Shown: positions 5,091 to 6,487 of the stretch, piece by piece
Position numbering within the stretch: position 1 is the first letter of the stretch
How the letters are laid out: every line of letters begins with the position of its first letter
NCBI GenBank assembly: GCA_030067055.1
Contig: JASJAL010000365.1
Coordinates: forward strand, 1-6,487
DNA from: Kiloniellales bacterium
Lineage (GTDB): Bacteria; Pseudomonadota; Alphaproteobacteria; Kiloniellales; JAKSBE01
Length of the DNA stretch: 6,487 nucleotides
Direction: 5' to 3'
Translations under genes and position numbers: made by a program
The notes under the pieces: generated by a model
Databases searched by the model: none
Told to the model about the DNA's origin: nothing
What the model saw: the letters and a program-made list of their open reading frames with translations, nothing else

Positions 5091-6473
5091 ATGGCCAAGA
5101 ACTGGTCGCCGGGATCCTGGCGCGAGAAACCGATCCAGCAGGTGCCCGAGTATCCCGATTCCGCCGCCCTGGCGGAGGTCGAGGCGACGCTGGCCAACTA
5201 TCCGCCTCTGGTCTTCGCCGGCGAGGCGCGGCGCCTGCGCGGTCACCTGGCCAAGGTGGCGGCGGGCGAGGCTTTTCTGCTCCAGGGCGGCGATTGCGCG
5301 GAATCCTTCGCCGAGTTCCACCCCGACAACATCCGCGACACCTTCCGGGTCCTGCTGCAGATGGCCGTGGTCATGACCTTCGGCGCGGCCTGCCCGGTGC
5401 TCAAGGTCGGCCGCATGGCCGGCCAGTTCGCCAAGCCCCGCTCGGCGCCCGTCGAGGCCCAGGGCGGGGTCGAACTGCCCTCCTATCGCGGCGACATCGT
5501 CAACGGCATCGAATTCGAGTCGGAAAGCCGGGTGCCCGATCCCGAGCGCCTGCTGCGCGCCTTCAACCAGGCCGCGGCGACCCTGAACCTGCTGCGCGCC
5601 TTCGCCCAGGGCGGCTTCGCCGACTTGCACAAGGTGCACCGCTGGAACCTGGAGTTCGTGGCCGGCAGCCCGCAGGGCGCCCGCTACGAGGAGCTGGGGA
5701 CCCGGATCGACGAGGCCCTCGCCTTCATGAACGCTTGCGGCATCAACGCCGAGAAGGTGCCCCAGGTCAGCGAGACCGACTTCTACACCAGCCACGAGGC
5801 ACTGCTGCTACCGTACGAGCAGGCCCTGACCCGGAACGACAGCCTGACCGGCCAGTGGTACGACTGCTCGGCTCATTTCCTCTGGATCGGCGACCGGACC
5901 CGCCAGCTCGACGGCGCCCACGTCGAGTTCCTGCGCGGGGTCGAGAACCCGATCGGATTGAAGTGCGGGCCGAGCCTGGACACGGACGACCTGTTGCGCC
6001 TGATCGAGGCCCTGAACCCGGACAACGACCCGGGCCGCCTGACCCTGATCGCGCGCATGGGCGCCGAGCAGGTCGAGAGCAAGCTGCCGCCGCTGGTCCG
6101 GGCGGTGCGCCAGGCCGGCTTCGAGGTGGTCTGGTCCTGCGATCCCATGCATGGCAACACCATCAAGTCCTCGACCGGCTTCAAGACCCGGCCTTTCGAC
6201 CGGATCCTGGCCGAGGTCGAGGGCTTCTTCGCCGTGCATCGGGCCGAGGGCACCCATGCCGGCGGCATCCATATCGAGATGACCGGCCAGGAGGTGACCG
6301 AGTGCACCGGCGGCGCCCAGGCGATCAACGACGAGCGCCTGGCCGACCGCTACCACACGCACTGCGACCCGCGGCTCAACGCCAGCCAGGCGCTGGAGCT
6401 GGCTTTCCTGATCGCGACCCGCCTGAAGGAGGAGCGCGACAGCGCCGCCGGCCGCGCGGTGGCCGCGCAGTAG
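5091..6473 (+). CDS. Class II 3-deoxy-7-phosphoheptulonate synthase (DAHP synthase)
   Basis: This 460-residue cytoplasmic enzyme condenses phosphoenolpyruvate with erythrose 4-phosphate to give DAHP, the committed first step of the shikimate pathway to aromatic amino acids. It is the plant/mycobacterial class II type, not the AroF/G/H type. The N-terminus [19 protein letters not shown] is characteristic. The four metal ligands are visible: Cys69 (GGDCAESF), His354 (CDPMHGNT), Glu396 ([15 protein letters not shown]) and Asp426 (HCDPRLN). The His-Glu and Glu-Asp spacings, 42 and 30, equal those I recall for the Mycobacterium tuberculosis enzyme (369, 411, 441). Other conserved blocks are [74 protein letters not shown] and NPIGLKCGP. 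It is full length and intact, with TAG at 6471-6473. It is divergent from the marR-like gene across 144 bp with its own strong ribosome binding site. Class II enzymes are often feedback-inhibited by aromatic amino acids; whether this one is cannot be judged. No other shikimate gene is in the window. Confidence 0.97.
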   Translation: MAKNWSPGSWREKPIQQVPEYPDSAALAEVEATLANYPPLVFAGEARRLRGHLAKVAAGEAFLLQGGDCAESFAEFHPDNIRDTFRVLLQMAVVMTFGAACPVLKVGRMAGQFAKPRSAPVEAQGGVELPSYRGDIVNGIEFESESRVPDPERLLRAFNQAAATLNLLRAFAQGGFADLHKVHRWNLEFVAGSPQGARYEELGTRIDEALAFMNACGINAEKVPQVSETDFYTSHEALLLPYEQALTRNDSLTGQWYDCSAHFLWIGDRTRQLDGAHVEFLRGVENPIGLKCGPSLDTDDLLRLIEALNPDNDPGRLTLIARMGAEQVESKLPPLVRAVRQAGFEVVWSCDPMHGNTIKSSTGFKTRPFDRILAEVEGFFAVHRAEGTHAGGIHIEMTGQEVTECTGGAQAINDERLADRYHTHCDPRLNASQALELAFLIATRLKEERDSAAGRAVAAQ

Positions 6474-6487
6474 TCCGACCCGCGATC

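Noticed and set aside
4980..5795. 271-codon open frame antisense to DAHP synthase
   Set aside because: It overlaps a complete, motif-bearing enzyme and its composition is that of a shadow frame.

Overview
The window is high-GC DNA with densely packed genes. It carries six genes and no RNA genes, mobile elements or CRISPR. The protein types (a class II DAHP synthase with an N-terminus typical of alphaproteobacteria, and an EnvZ/OmpR-like two-component pair) suggest an alphaproteobacterium, perhaps of the Rhodospirillales and relatives. That placement is an inference from protein flavour, not from a marker gene.

Layout: (1) 1-735, plus strand, the C-terminal part of a metal-dependent amidohydrolase that begins outside the window. 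(2) 736-840, a short convergent gap holding a strong imperfect hairpin. (3) 841-1356, minus strand, a small exported protein with a His-rich segment and four canonical EF-hand calcium loops. (4) 1357-1557, a divergent control region with repeated TGTCGC elements, a 10-bp palindrome and a TACAAT -10-like box. (5) 1558-3737, plus strand, an OmpR-family response regulator and a membrane histidine kinase whose start and stop codons overlap (ATGA). (6) 3786-4448, minus strand, an unrecognised six-helix membrane protein. (7) 4500-4946, minus strand, a MarR-family regulator. (8) 5091-6473, plus strand, class II DAHP synthase, the first enzyme of the shikimate pathway.

Two small regulatory circuits stand out. 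In the first, an exported EF-hand protein is divergent from a two-component system. The extracytoplasmic domain of the kinase carries a Glu-Asp6-His-Ala-Glu-Asp-His-His run, which resembles in composition and position the acidic cluster through which PhoQ senses divalent cations. Together these suggest a Ca2+/Mg2+ (or other metal) sensing module. This is a hypothesis built from sequence and gene order.

In the second, the same 17-bp AT-rich sequence containing the perfect palindrome GTGTAATTACAC lies just in front of both the marR-like gene and the membrane-protein gene. This is what an autoregulating MarR repressor controlling one dedicated target would look like. The site in front of marR leaves only 6 nt before the start codon, so that mRNA may be nearly leaderless.

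The amidohydrolase and DAHP synthase appear to be ordinary metabolic genes flanking these circuits.
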